Origin: Lysobacter defluvii IMMIB APB-9 = DSM 18482
Lineage (GTDB): Bacteria; Pseudomonadota; Gammaproteobacteria; Xanthomonadales; Xanthomonadaceae
NCBI RefSeq assembly: GCF_000423325.1
Contig: NZ_AUHT01000012.1
Location: forward strand, 1 to 64,000
Direction of reading: 5' to 3'
Length of the DNA stretch: 64,000 nucleotides
Position 1 is the stretch's first letter. The number at the start of each line of letters is the position of its first letter. Made by a program: the position numbers and the translations under genes. Positions 27,001 to 35,169 of this stretch are shown here, piece after piece. Below the pieces are notes generated by a model. It saw only the letters and a program-made list of their open reading frames with translations. It searched no databases and was not told the origin of the DNA.

Positions 27001-28051
27001 CAACGCCCGCATCGCCGGCAGCATCCGCACGACGCCGGCCGCTGGTGGCGAAGGTGGTGGGGTCCTGCGGGTCGACGGCAGCCTCGGCTGGCGTGGCCAG
27101 GACACCCCGCTGCAACTGGCGATCACCGGCGAAGACGTGCTGGTGGTCAACACCCCCGACCTGCACGCCACCGCCAGCCCCGACCTGCAGGTGCGCTACC
27201 GGGCCGGCGAACCGCTGCGCCTGACCGGCTCGGTCACCGTGCCGGAGGCACGGATCGACCTGGAGGACCTGGACAGTGGCGTCTCGCCGTCCGAGGACGT
27301 CGTGGTGCTCGACCCCGTCGACCCGGAAGACACCGGGGGCCCGGCGGCTCCGCTGGACATGGACCTGGTGCTGCGCGTGGGCGAGGACGTCGAGCTGACC
27401 GGCTTCGGCCTGGACGCCGGCCTGGGCGGCGAGCTTCGGATCCGCTCCCGTCCGGGGCGCGAGATGGCGGCTTCCGGCCACCTGGACGTCCGCGGCCGCT
27501 ACCAGGCTTACGGGCAGGACCTGCGGGTGCGCACGGGCCGGTTGAGCTGGTCGAACGACCCGATCGGCGACCCGGTCGTGAACCTGGTGGCCGAGCGGGT
27601 GATCGGCGACGTCACCGCCGGCGTGAACGTCACCGGCCGCGTCAGCAGCCTGGAGGCGGAGGTCTGGGCCAACCCGGCCAGCTCCCAGTCCGAGGCGCTC
27701 GCGTGGCTGACCCTGGGCCGCCCGTTGTCGACCCTGACCGGCGCCGAACGCGGCGAGCTCAACGCCGCCAGCGCCGCCCTCACCGCCGGCAGCGGCCTGC
27801 TCGCCTCCCGCGTCGGCGAGCAGATCGGCCTGGACGACGCCGGCCTGATGCAGAGCCGCGCGCTGGGCGGCAGCGTGCTGGGCGTCGGCAAGTACCTCTC
27901 GCCCCGCCTGTACGTCAGCTACGGCGTCTCGCTGCTGGGCACCGGGCAGGTGCTGACGCTGAAGTACCTGCTGTCGCGGGGCTTCGACATCGAGATCGAG
28001 TCGAGCACGATCGAGAACCGCGGCTCGGTGAACTGGCGGACGGAGCGGTAG
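24056..28051 (+). CDS. tamB: Translocation and assembly module inner-membrane protein TamB
   Basis: This is a 1331-residue AsmA-like bridge protein, typical for TamB. A cytoplasmic charged start is followed by one membrane anchor (about residues 43-62: FVAGGLVLLLVVVGYWVLG). Beyond it lies a very long beta-taco body of repeated strands, and a C-terminal DUF490 domain with VTGRVSSLEAEVWANP and SPRLYVSYGVSLLGTGQVL. It spans the periplasm, probably carrying lipids, and docks on TamA. A palindromic repeat lies just after the stop. Confidence 0.95.
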   Translation: MAPVFREPGPGEPTREEREARIAELRARREARLRKLAVRSVFVAGGLVLLLVVVGYWVLGTIGGREFLMAQIVARLPADTTLTWERAEGPASGPLALYDVRFTMPRQRDAECVPSADTPCETGTLEFFARRVMIDPALGPLLGRRLRLDALEVEGATLLLPHTEAPFRLPEWPEVLPEIAPPLDVLANDIRVDDFTVLNEDAAPGEHVIHVRRLRGGLLAEDGRLELRAVDADTDMGHFTAEGTYAPRDDYRTDLLATAVLPAAAGRTPARLGLVARGDLAEMEVAVAGRAPGEVRATLVLRGKPDGVVGDGPGMASREAPQWQLDAFADALDPGLLTGAEADPAAAPMELELHATGLAGDARMRGEFRQGDFEVRLLPSRVHLAEQAIEVDPLELELLGGTLRVTGSGDFSEPGAGRFRAGVAARGLEWGGGVDAPDGPVVRASAELGIAGVMDDWTVTGEARLDRGEQQATVRVDGRGDKERLQLPMLAVLMPGGELQGSGQVAWAPGLGWDIEGDLRGFDPGYFAPGWDGAVDGRLVTSGSTREDGGLDLEAALTGIGGTLRGRALDGEARFAMHGATRPDAASRFEGEAALSVGNSRIDARGTFAEAIDADIDLRPLHLSDLLPGAGGTLQGQVRLDGPLPLPGIEADLTGEGLAWNDYAAASLRLDGRLPAAGRAGALQVSASGVQAGLALDRVELAATGTLQDMQLQGSADAELGSVALTGNVGQQGAGWSGQLASLQLDPARGAGWTLQQPARFAFGGGNLRLDGACLASSAGGSLCADADWPRNGLQVDGNGLPLSLAAAWLPEQEPGRPWVLDGEVDIDALLRPQGNGWTGHVRVDSAAGGLRGSERARSALFAYRNLQLEAELRPQGIDATLAADLNEQGRIDATVVTGWDAYAPLNGQLDLRIHELTWLELFSPDVVEPEGLLTARLQLGGTRDAPAIGGEARLTGFRTELPALAIRIEDGTVQLDALPDGNARIAGSIRTTPAAGGEGGGVLRVDGSLGWRGQDTPLQLAITGEDVLVVNTPDLHATASPDLQVRYRAGEPLRLTGSVTVPEARIDLEDLDSGVSPSEDVVVLDPVDPEDTGGPAAPLDMDLVLRVGEDVELTGFGLDAGLGGELRIRSRPGREMAASGHLDVRGRYQAYGQDLRVRTGRLSWSNDPIGDPVVNLVAERVIGDVTAGVNVTGRVSSLEAEVWANPASSQSEALAWLTLGRPLSTLTGAERGELNAASAALTAGSGLLASRVGEQIGLDDAGLMQSRALGGSVLGVGKYLSPRLYVSYGVSLLGTGQVLTLKYLLSRGFDIEIESSTIENRGSVNWRTER

Positions 28052-28070
28052 TCCTTCCCTTCTCCGCGCA

Positions 28071-28118
28071 CCGCCCCGTCCCTTCTCCCGCTTGCGGGAG
28101 AAGGTGCCCGAAGGGCGG
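28071..28118. repeat. Intergenic palindromic repeat with a two-tier stem
   Basis: CCTTCTCCCGC TT GCGGGAGAAGG (28081-28104) is a perfect 11-bp stem, enclosed by CCGCCC (28071-28076) and GGGCGG (28113-28118), then ATGAGGGC. From memory, this sequence style (GCGGGAGAAGGTGCCCGAAG) is a common dispersed intergenic repeat in Xanthomonadaceae. It sits between convergent tamB and the SDR gene and could act as a two-way terminator. Confidence 0.7.
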
Positions 28119-28136
28119 ATGAGGGCTGCTTTTGCT

Positions 28137-29216
28137 TTACCCCCTCGGCCCACCCATCGCCGGCAGGATCGCGCCGTTGATGTAGCTCGAGCACACCGGC
28201 GAGGCCAGCAGCACGTACGCCGGCGCCATCTCCTCCGGCTGCCCGGGCCGGCCCATGTCGCTGTCCTTGCCGAACTCGGCGACCTCCTCGGCGGGGCGGT
28301 CGGCGGGGTTGAGGGGGGTCCAGATCGGGCCGGGGGCCACGCAGTTCACGCGGATGCCCTTGCCCAGCAGCTGCGAGGCCAGGGATTTGGTGAAGACGTG
28401 GATCGCGCCCTTGGTGATCGAGTAGTCCAGCAGCTGCGGGCTGCCGAACAGCGCCACCTCCGAGCCGGTGTTGATGATGCTCGCGCCTTCCTGCATGTGC
28501 GGGATGGCGGCGCGCGCCATGCGGAAGTAGCCGCCGATGTTGGTGCGCAGGGTCTGGTCGAACTGCTCGTCGCTGATGTCGGTGATCGACTGCGCGTGCT
28601 GCTGGAAGGCCGCGTTGTTCACCAGCACGTCGAGCCGGCCGAAGGCCTTGAGCGTCTGCTTGACCGCCTTCTCGCAGAATTTCGTGTCGCCGACGTCGCC
28701 CTTCAGGACGATGCAGCGCGCGCCCTCGGCCTCGACCGCCTGGCGGGTGGTGTCGGCATCCTCGTCCTCGTCCAGGTGCAGCACCGCCACGTCGCAGCCC
28801 TCGCGGGCGAACAGCACGGCAACCGAGCGGCCGATGCCCGAGTCGGCCCCGGTGACGATCGCCGCCATGCCCTCGAGCTTGCCGCTGCCCTTGTAGTCCG
28901 GCGCCATGTAGCGCGGGGCGAGCTCCAGCTCGTGCTCGTTGCCGGGCTTTTCCAGGTGCTGGGCCGGCATCGGGTTGCGCGGCTGCTTGCGGGCGCCGGT
29001 CTTCGCCGGGGCCTTCTTCGCCTTCTTCCTGGGCTTGGCCTCGATGGCATCCTGCACCTCGCGCTGCTCGCGGGCGACCTCCTCGGCCTGCCGCGCGAGC
29101 TTGCGGCCGGGCTTGCCCTGGTCCGTCCCGCCGCCGGCGGCTCCGCGGGCCGCGGCTGTCTTCTTCGCGGTGGTCTTCTTCGTGACCGCCTTCTTGGCAC
29201 TCTTGCTGGTCGCCAT
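28137..29216 (-). CDS. SDR-family oxidoreductase with a Lys/Ala-rich histone-like N-terminal tail
   Basis: This is a 359-residue protein. The last ~255 residues are a classical short-chain dehydrogenase of the YghA type: TGADSGIGRSVA for NAD(P) binding, NNAAF, and Ser plus YSITK (YxxxK) for catalysis, then VNCVAPGPIWTPL. The first ~85 residues are unusual: repeated K/A/T/P motifs (SAKKAVTKKTTAKKTAAARG, KPRKKAKKAPAKTGARK) like histone H1 or AlgP tails, which may bind DNA or another polyanion. Its ribosome site is GGAGCG. Substrate unknown. Confidence 0.88.
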   Translation of the reverse strand: MATSKSAKKAVTKKTTAKKTAAARGAAGGGTDQGKPGRKLARQAEEVAREQREVQDAIEAKPRKKAKKAPAKTGARKQPRNPMPAQHLEKPGNEHELELAPRYMAPDYKGSGKLEGMAAIVTGADSGIGRSVAVLFAREGCDVAVLHLDEDEDADTTRQAVEAEGARCIVLKGDVGDTKFCEKAVKQTLKAFGRLDVLVNNAAFQQHAQSITDISDEQFDQTLRTNIGGYFRMARAAIPHMQEGASIINTGSEVALFGSPQLLDYSITKGAIHVFTKSLASQLLGKGIRVNCVAPGPIWTPLNPADRPAEEVAEFGKDSDMGRPGQPEEMAPAYVLLASPVCSSYINGAILPAMGGPRG

Positions 29217-29288
29217 CGCCTCGCTCCTGGTGGGGGACTGCCGAGCAAAGCAAAGGCGGTGTTGGACGTGCGTGTAGGACGGCGGCGC

Positions 29289-30194
29289 CTACCCGTTCCG
29301 CAGCCGGTCGCGGTAGCGGCGGCTGCACGGGACCTGCGTGCCGCCGCGCATCAGCAGCCGGGCATCGCCGCTTTCCAGTGGCTCGATGGACTCGATCGCA
29401 TCCAGGTTCACGATCCAGCTGCGGTGCACCCGCGTGAACCGCGCCGGGTCGAGCCGCTGCTCCAGCTCCGAGAGCGTCGTGCGCAGCGGATACTCGCGGC
29501 CGTGGACGTGCAGGTTTGCGTAGTTACCGGCGGCCTGCACGTGCTCGATGTCGCGCGCGGCGACCAGGAACTCGCGGCCCAGCTTGCGGACCAGGAAACG
29601 CTCCGGCCGGTCGACCGGCTCCACGGGGGCGCTGCCGTCGTCGGGCGGTGCCAGCAGCGCGGCCTCGCCCTGGAGCCGGCGCAGGACGAAGCGGTACAGG
29701 TGCAGCACCAGCACGATGCCGGCGAAGCTGCGGATGTCCTTGAGGTACTCGTACCCGAACTGGCGCAGCACGTCGCCGAAGTCGTACTCCAGGCCCTGCA
29801 TCGCGTAGGCGGCCTCGCGCAGGACGACCATGCCGCCCACGTGCAGCAGCGACCAGGCGAGGCTGGCCAGCAGGTAGAGCGGCAGGTGCCGCCGCCAGGT
29901 GTCGAAGTGCAGCGGCCAGCGCGCGGTGAACCAGACCACCGCGGGCACGAGCAGCAGCACCATCAACCGGCTGGAGCCTTCCCAGACCCAGGGTTCCCAC
30001 GCTGCGTACGCGAGCCCCTCGCGCACGTGGTCCATGTGCACCGTGAGGCTTGCGGCCACCGTGCCGACGACCGCGTCGATGACCCAGAACGCGATCTCCA
30101 GCGGCCGCCGGCGGGAGACGGGACGGGGCACCGGATGCGCGGCGCCGGTGGGCACGGCCGCGCCCGTGCCCACCGGCGTGGGGAGTTCAGGCAT
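29289..30194 (-). CDS. Membrane-bound LytTR-family transcription regulator
   Basis: This is a 301-residue protein. Four predicted membrane helices (about residues 34-54, 74-92, 104-125 and 156-174) precede a LytTR DNA-binding domain (about 200-298): FLVRKLGREFLVAARDIEHV, NYANLHVHGREYPLRTTLSE and FTRVHRSWIVNLDAIESIEP. LytTR regulators bind direct repeats and control envelope and exported factors. It has no receiver domain, so the membrane part probably senses the signal. It is divergent from an acyltransferase gene, a likely target. TAGAAT lies 6 nt before the ATG. Confidence 0.88.
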   Translation of the reverse strand: MPELPTPVGTGAAVPTGAAHPVPRPVSRRRPLEIAFWVIDAVVGTVAASLTVHMDHVREGLAYAAWEPWVWEGSSRLMVLLLVPAVVWFTARWPLHFDTWRRHLPLYLLASLAWSLLHVGGMVVLREAAYAMQGLEYDFGDVLRQFGYEYLKDIRSFAGIVLVLHLYRFVLRRLQGEAALLAPPDDGSAPVEPVDRPERFLVRKLGREFLVAARDIEHVQAAGNYANLHVHGREYPLRTTLSELEQRLDPARFTRVHRSWIVNLDAIESIEPLESGDARLLMRGGTQVPCSRRYRDRLRNG

Positions 30195-30200
30195 GCCGCG

Positions 30201-30206
30201 ATTCTA
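30201..30206 (-). promoter_or_regulatory. -10-like hexamer at the LytTR regulator start
   Basis: On the - strand CCCTAGAATCGCGGCATG puts TAGAAT exactly 6 nt before the start codon, consistent with a leaderless transcript. Confidence 0.45.
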
Positions 30207-30346
30207 GGGCGATGAACCAAGGGGCAGTGGCGACTCGTCCCGCCATTCCACCGTTCATCACTGTTCCCGCGGGATCAATCACTTGCGTGGAGCGCGACGC
30301 GGCCGTGCGGGCCAGCCTCGGTCCACCCCGACTGCCCCGCATCCCC

Positions 30347-31558
30347 ATGGAACGCCGCCACGACATCGACACCCTTCGCGTCGCCGCCTTCGCGGTCCTG
30401 ATCCTGTACCACGCCGGCATGGTCTACGTGGACGGCTGGGGCTTCCACGTGAAGAGCCCCCACGTACTCGGCTGGGTCGAGTGGCCGATGGTCCTGGTCA
30501 ACCGCTGGCGGATGGCGCTGCTGTTCCTGCTGTCCGGCATCACGCTGGGACTGGCGCTGCCGCGGCGTTCACCACTTCGCTGGGCGGGTGACCGCAGCTG
30601 GCGCCTGCTGTTGCCGCTGGTGGCGGGCATCGTGCTGGTGGTACCGATGCAGGCGTACTGCGAGGCGCGCCTGCTGGGCACGGTCGAACCCGGGTTCTGG
30701 GCCTTCCTCGCCCGCTACCTCCAGCTGCGGCCGTGGCCGGAGGCCGGCTTCGCGGGCGCGGAGTACGGCTTCACCTGGAACCACCTGTGGTACCTGCCCT
30801 ACCTGTGGGTGTACAGCCTGGTCGCGATCGCCGGCTGGGCGGCGCTCCGCGGGACGGCGGCCACGCGCGCGCGCGACTGGCTGTGCTCGCGCGGACGCTG
30901 GCTGCTGTGGACGCTGCCGCCGCTGTGGATGATGGCGGTGCTGGTGTGGATCGATCCCCGCTTCCCCAGCACCCATGCGCTGGCGGACGACTGGGGCAAC
31001 CATGCCGAGTATTTCCCGGTATTCGTCGCCGGGCTGCTGGCCAGCCGCGGCGAGGGCTTCTGGGAGGGGCTGGTGAAGCTGCGCTGGCGCTTCGCGTCCG
31101 TGGCCTTTGCCGCGGCCACGGTCTACATGGGCCTGCGCGTGGCGGGGCGGGTGCTGCCGGCCGAAGCACCGGCGCTCCTGCCGCCGCAGGCGTGGTGGCT
31201 GGTTTCCCGCGCGGCCCACGCGCTGTACTGGTGGACGGCACTGTTGGCATTGCTCGCGTGGGGCAAAGTGCTGCTGGATCGTCCCTGGCGCTGGCTGCCC
31301 TACGCCACCGAGGCGGTGTTCCCCTGGTACGTGCTGCACCAGAGCCTGACCGTTGCCGCGGCGTACTGGCTGATCCCGTACGACCTGGGTCCGGTGGCCG
31401 AGCCGCTGCTGGTACTGATCGCGACGATCGGCGGGTGTGCCGTACTGCACGAACTGGTGATCCGCCGTACGCCGCTGCTGCGGCCGCTGTTCGGGCTTCC
31501 CGCGCGGCCGCGCGCCGGGCGGGCGCCGGCTCCGGCGGTGCTCCCGGCCCGGGCCTGA
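30347..31558 (+). CDS. Acyltransferase family 3 (OpgC-like) membrane protein
   Basis: This is a 403-residue polytopic protein with about ten helices. The start RRHDIDTLRVAAFAVLILYH is the acyltransferase-3 signature (R-x-x-x-I-D-x-L-R-x-x-A, and the helix-1 His). LWYLPYLWVYSL and FPWYVLHQSL are further conserved blocks. Such enzymes O-acylate periplasmic glucans or surface sugars. I chose ATG 30347; a frame open to 30212 has no similarity before it. The 152-bp gap to the LytTR gene is the shared regulatory region. Confidence 0.85.
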   Translation: MERRHDIDTLRVAAFAVLILYHAGMVYVDGWGFHVKSPHVLGWVEWPMVLVNRWRMALLFLLSGITLGLALPRRSPLRWAGDRSWRLLLPLVAGIVLVVPMQAYCEARLLGTVEPGFWAFLARYLQLRPWPEAGFAGAEYGFTWNHLWYLPYLWVYSLVAIAGWAALRGTAATRARDWLCSRGRWLLWTLPPLWMMAVLVWIDPRFPSTHALADDWGNHAEYFPVFVAGLLASRGEGFWEGLVKLRWRFASVAFAAATVYMGLRVAGRVLPAEAPALLPPQAWWLVSRAAHALYWWTALLALLAWGKVLLDRPWRWLPYATEAVFPWYVLHQSLTVAAAYWLIPYDLGPVAEPLLVLIATIGGCAVLHELVIRRTPLLRPLFGLPARPRAGRAPAPAVLPARA

Positions 31559-31560
31559 CT

Positions 31561-32853
31561 TCAGCCGTTCGCGGGAGGGCCCTGCGCCACGCGCACCCGG
31601 GCTCCCCGTAGGGTTGGGATCCCACCCGCCACCTCGGTCCATACCGCCCGCACGCCATCGCCATCGGCGACGAGGTGCGGGAACCCGGTGCCACGGCCGC
31701 GGCCCTGCAGCGTCGCCAGCTCGACCTTCGCTGGATCACCCTGGCCGGCACCGTAGCGGGCAAGCCACAGCGACTGCCTGCCCGCTTCCTCGCGCAGCCA
31801 GAGCACCCAGGCCGCGCCGGCGGTGAGCACGACGTCCACCCGCCCCTGCACGGCCTCGCCCTCGTCCACGATCAGCGGCAGGTCGAAGCGGTCGCCGGCG
31901 TCGGCCGAACGCGCAAGCCGCACCTGCGGTGTCCCGCCGGCCGCGGTGTACCAGGCCGCCACCACGTCCTTTCCCGATGCCGCCACGGCCGGCCCGTTCA
32001 CGGGGCACGCGCGCATTTCCCAGCCGTCGTCATGCACCGTGCCCAGCCCGGTCCAGGCGCCGTCCTCCAGGCGCGCGGCGGCGATGTCGCGGATCTCGCC
32101 GGGACCCCGGTCGCGGTACAGCAACAGCGGCCCGCGATCGGTGATCGCGACCGCGGTCTGGCAGCAGTCGCACACCCGCCCGTCGATGCGCACCTCGTCG
32201 AGTCGCTGCAGTCCGGCGTCGAAGCGCGCGGCCCGCAGCGTCATCGCGCCCCCGTGCGCGGCATGTCCTTCGCGTCCCGCTGCGGGCGGCGCGTCCGGCG
32301 TATGTGCCATTTCCCGGCCGTCCAGCCAGGCGATCCCGATTCCGTCACTGCCGGCGGGCCACAGCGACACGAACCCGTGCTCGGTGGGGGTGCCGTCGTC
32401 ATTGACCAGCACCGGCACCGACCAGCTCCCGCCCTGGTCCACCGAGCGCACCAGCGCGACGTCGTAGGCGTAGGTCGCGGCGGCGGACTTCTGCAGCCAG
32501 TGCGCCCACAGCGCGCCGTCGGCCGTGGCCAGGATGTGCGGGAAATCGGCCCAGTTGACGAACCAGTCGCTGCCGCGGGCGATCTGCCGGCGCCCGGACC
32601 AGGCGTCCGCGGCCCAGCGCGAGAAGAACAGGGCATGGCCGCCCGCGTCCGGCTCCAGCCAGGACAGCAGCAGGTCGCCGTCGGGGGCACGGACCAGGTC
32701 CGCCTGCGCCGCACCGTCGGGTGCCGGGAGCGGCCAGTCCTCGGCCTCCAGCACAGGTGCGGCGGCGTCGACCGCGGGGGCCGGGGTTTCGTGTTCCGCC
32801 GGGCTGCAGGCGGCAAGCAGGCCGATCAGGCCAAGGACGGTCAGGATTCGCAT
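31561..32853 (-). CDS. Sialidase-like beta-propeller lipoprotein
   Basis: This is a 430-residue lipoprotein (signal peptide ending LLAAC, Cys 16). The mature part reads as a beta-propeller of the exo-alpha-sialidase superfamily, with an Asp-box SVDQGGSWS near residue 137 and weaker ones (SADAGDRFD). A CDCCQT cysteine cluster near residue 218 is unusual for sialidases. Catalytic Arg/Tyr residues cannot be assigned by eye, so enzyme activity is uncertain. Its first 13 bp overlap the mnmG 3' end. Confidence 0.75.
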   Translation of the reverse strand: MRILTVLGLIGLLAACSPAEHETPAPAVDAAAPVLEAEDWPLPAPDGAAQADLVRAPDGDLLLSWLEPDAGGHALFFSRWAADAWSGRRQIARGSDWFVNWADFPHILATADGALWAHWLQKSAAATYAYDVALVRSVDQGGSWSVPVLVNDDGTPTEHGFVSLWPAGSDGIGIAWLDGREMAHTPDAPPAAGREGHAAHGGAMTLRAARFDAGLQRLDEVRIDGRVCDCCQTAVAITDRGPLLLYRDRGPGEIRDIAAARLEDGAWTGLGTVHDDGWEMRACPVNGPAVAASGKDVVAAWYTAAGGTPQVRLARSADAGDRFDLPLIVDEGEAVQGRVDVVLTAGAAWVLWLREEAGRQSLWLARYGAGQGDPAKVELATLQGRGRGTGFPHLVADGDGVRAVWTEVAGGIPTLRGARVRVAQGPPANG

Positions 32854-34745
32854 GGCGGGAGGGTACCCCGCGTCCGCCGTGCGCGCTCCAGGTGGACCAG
32901 CAGCAGGGAGATCGCCGCGGGGGTGATGCCCGGGATCCGCCGTGCCTGGCCGACGGTCAGCGGACGGACCTGCTCGAGCTTGCCGGCGACCTCGGCGGAC
33001 AGCCCGCGCACCCCGGCGTAGTCGAAGTCCTCCGGGATCGCGGTCTCCTCGTGCCGAAGCGCGCGCTCGATCTCCCCGCGCTGGCGCTCCAGGTAGCCGG
33101 CGTACTTGACGTCGATCTCGACCTGCTCGGCCACCGCCGGATCCTCCACCGCGGGTGCCAGCGAAGGCACCCGGAGCAGCTGCGCATAGTCGACCTCGGG
33201 GCGCCGCAGCAGGTCGCGCGCGCTGGTCTCCCGGCTGAGTTCGACGCCCAGGGTGGCGGCGATTTCCCGCCCCAGGGCGTTGCCGGGCGAGGCCCAAAGC
33301 GCCGCCAGCCGCGCCGACTCGCGCCCGATCGCCTCGCGCTTGGCCTCGAATGCCGACCACCGCGTGTCATCGACCAGCCCGAACTCCCGCCCGATGGGGG
33401 TCAGCCGCAGGTCGGCATTGTCCTCGCGCAGCTGCAGCCGGTACTCGGCGCGGCTGGTGAACATCCGGTAGGGCTCGCTGGTGCCGTGGGTGATCAGGTC
33501 GTCGACCAGCACGCCCAGGTAGGCCTGGTCGCGCCGCGGGCACCAGCCCTCCTCGCCCCGTACCTGCCGCGCCGCGTTGAGTCCCGCCAGCAGGCCCTGC
33601 GCGGCGGCTTCCTCGTAGCCGGTGGTGCCGTTGATCTGGCCGGCGAAGAACAGCCCTTCGACCGTGCGCGTCTCCAGCGTCGGCTTCAGGCCGCGCGGAT
33701 CGAAGAAGTCGTACTCGATGGCGTAGCCCGGCCGGGTGACGTGGGCGTTCTCGAAACCGCGGATGCTGCGCACCAGCTCCAGCTGGACCTCGAAGGGCAG
33801 CGAGGTCGAGATGCCGTTCGGGTAGATCTCGGTGACGTCCAGGCCCTCGGGCTCGACGAACACCTGGTGGCTGGCCTTGTCCGCGAAGCGCACCACCTTG
33901 TCCTCGATCGAGGGGCAGTAGCGCGGGCCGATGCCTTCGATCTGGCCGGTGTACAGCGGGCTGCGGTCCAGCGCGCCGCGGATGATGTCGTGGGTGCGCT
34001 CGCTGGTGTGGGCGATCCAGCAGTCGACCTGGCGCGGGTGGTCGCCGCGGCTGCCCAGGAAGGAGAACACCGGCCGCGGATCGTCCCCGGGCTGGCGCTC
34101 GAGCACCGTGTAGTCGAGGCTGCGGCCGTCGATGCGAGGCGGCGTACCGGTCTTGAGCCGGTCGACCTTGAACGGCCCTTCGCGCAGCTTCCTGGCCAGG
34201 GTGTTGGCCGGCGGCTCGCCGGCGCGGCCCGCGGCATGCGTGGCCTGGCCGACGTGGACCTTGCCGGCCAGGAAGGTACCGGCGGTCAGCACCACGGCCG
34301 GTGCGTGGAAGCGCAGGCCGGTCTGGGTCAGCACGCCGGTCACCCGCCCGGACTCGAAGAGCAGGTCGTCGACGCCGGCCTGGAACACGGTCAGTCCGGG
34401 CTGGGCCTCGACGGCGCGGCGGATGAAGCCGCGGTAGAGGTTGCGGTCGGCCTGGCAGCGGGTGGCGCGCACCGCCGGCCCCTTGCTGGCGTTGAGCCGC
34501 CGCCACTGGATGCCGGCCGCGTCCGCGGCGCGCGCCATCACCCCGCCCAGCGCGTCGATCTCGCGCACCAGGTGGCCCTTGCCGATGCCGCCGATGGCGG
34601 GATTGCAGCTCATCGCGCCAATGGTCTCGATGGCGTGGGTGAGCAGCAGCGTGCGTGCGCCGGCGCGGGCGGCGGCGAGCGCGGCTTCGGTGCCGGCGTG
34701 GCCGCCACCGACCACGATCACGTCATGGCGGAAGAAGTCGTTCAT
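32841..34745 (-). CDS. mnmG: tRNA uridine-34 modification enzyme MnmG (GidA)
   Basis: This is a 634-residue FAD enzyme, normal length. [20 protein letters not shown] is the dinucleotide-binding motif; [18 protein letters not shown]-like CWIAHTSE and [17 protein letters not shown] are family signatures. With MnmE it makes the cmnm5 group on wobble uridine of tRNAs. TAGAAT (34755-34760 on the - strand) lies 9 nt before the ATG. The sialidase-like gene overlaps its 3' end. The region upstream holds a divergent sigma-54 promoter. Confidence 0.96.
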   Translation of the reverse strand: MNDFFRHDVIVVGGGHAGTEAALAAARAGARTLLLTHAIETIGAMSCNPAIGGIGKGHLVREIDALGGVMARAADAAGIQWRRLNASKGPAVRATRCQADRNLYRGFIRRAVEAQPGLTVFQAGVDDLLFESGRVTGVLTQTGLRFHAPAVVLTAGTFLAGKVHVGQATHAAGRAGEPPANTLARKLREGPFKVDRLKTGTPPRIDGRSLDYTVLERQPGDDPRPVFSFLGSRGDHPRQVDCWIAHTSERTHDIIRGALDRSPLYTGQIEGIGPRYCPSIEDKVVRFADKASHQVFVEPEGLDVTEIYPNGISTSLPFEVQLELVRSIRGFENAHVTRPGYAIEYDFFDPRGLKPTLETRTVEGLFFAGQINGTTGYEEAAAQGLLAGLNAARQVRGEEGWCPRRDQAYLGVLVDDLITHGTSEPYRMFTSRAEYRLQLREDNADLRLTPIGREFGLVDDTRWSAFEAKREAIGRESARLAALWASPGNALGREIAATLGVELSRETSARDLLRRPEVDYAQLLRVPSLAPAVEDPAVAEQVEIDVKYAGYLERQRGEIERALRHEETAIPEDFDYAGVRGLSAEVAGKLEQVRPLTVGQARRIPGITPAAISLLLVHLERARRTRGTLPPCES

Positions 34746-34754
34746 GCCCTCGGG

Positions 34755-34760
34755 ATTCTA
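34755..34760 (-). promoter_or_regulatory. mnmG: -10-like hexamer at the mnmG start
   Basis: On the - strand GGTAGAATCCCGAGGGCATG places TAGAAT 9 nt before the mnmG start codon. The CCGAGGGC between could serve weakly as a ribosome site. Confidence 0.4.
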
Positions 34761-34795
34761 CCTTTGACGCCCCCGCACGCTGGTGTAGGTAAACC

Positions 34796-34812
34796 TTGGC
34801 ACGGATCGTGCG
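34796..34812 (+). promoter_or_regulatory. Sigma-54 (RpoN) -24/-12 promoter
   Basis: TTGGCACGGATCGTGCG matches the consensus TGGCACG-N4-TTGCW: the -24 element TTGGCACG is perfect, the GG (34798-34799) and GC (34810-34811) are separated by exactly 10 nt, and the -12 element differs by G for T before TGC. Transcription would start about 12 nt downstream, near 34823, at the 5' end of a folded RNA. No protein gene follows on the + strand for 6 kb, so the product is likely that RNA. No activator site was recognised upstream. Confidence 0.7.
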
Positions 34813-34822
34813 TTTATCTTCC

Positions 34823-34935
34823 TGCACCTTGCAGGGCAGGCGCGCAGCGCCGGTTGGAATTGGAACAGGGGCCAACCACGCGCCTGCAAGGGAAGCCAGG
34901 GCCGGAATGTCGGGGGACGTCCGGCCCTTTTTTTT
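34823..34935 (+). ncRNA. Candidate sigma-54-dependent small RNA (about 113 nt)
   Basis: From the predicted start to the T run the RNA folds by eye into a long stem and a terminator. CCTTGCA (34827-34833) pairs with TGCAAGG (34885-34891). GGCGCG (34839-34844) pairs with CGCGCC (34879-34884) after a 5-nt bulge. An inner hairpin GGTTGG/CCAACC (34852-34857, 34872-34877) carries a 14-nt loop AATTGGAACAGGGG. The purine-rich linker GAAGCCA leads to the terminator. No open frame with a ribosome site exists inside. The layout is that of a trans-acting sRNA; family not recognised. Confidence 0.6.
34898..34935 (+). terminator. Strong intrinsic terminator of the candidate sRNA
   Basis: AGGGCCGGA (34898-34906) pairs with TCCGGCCCT (34920-34928) around a 13-nt loop. 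Eight consecutive T residues (34928-34935) follow. This is the best rho-independent terminator in the window and has no protein gene before it. Confidence 0.88.
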
Positions 34936-34963
34936 GCCTGCATGCCGGCCATTGGTGCCCCGT

Positions 34964-35002
34964 AACGCAACAAGCCCCGCACCAGGCGGGGCTTGTTGCG
35001 TT
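34964..35002. terminator. Long perfect hairpin, 17-bp stem
   Basis: AACGCAACAAGCCCCGC (34964-34980) and its exact complement at 34986-35002 flank a 5-nt loop. No T run follows on either strand, so it could be a factor-assisted terminator for the - strand gene ending at 35170, a backup for the sRNA, or another kind of structured element. The remaining bases 35003-35169 show nothing I can name. Confidence 0.5.
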
Positions 35003-35169
35003 GTGGGCGCCGGCGCCGGACGAGGCCGGAACAGGGGGGATCCGTGATTCCTCGTCGGGCGCCGACATCGAAGCGGCAACCCGATTACGTCGCATTTGGA
35101 CGCATCCTGTCAATACCCAACCGCGATCGCGTCACCCCGCCGCCCGCGAAGCGTGACCGGAGTCGCCCT

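Noticed and set aside
24476..28153. A long open frame on the - strand opposite tamB
   Set aside because: Antisense to a convincing TamB; its composition is typical of a reversed GC-rich gene and it has no start with a ribosome site.
34764..34791. A sigma-70 promoter (TTGACG, 16 bp, TAGGTA) for the sRNA
   Set aside because: The -10 agrees at only two positions, while the sigma-54 element just downstream is near perfect and at the right distance.
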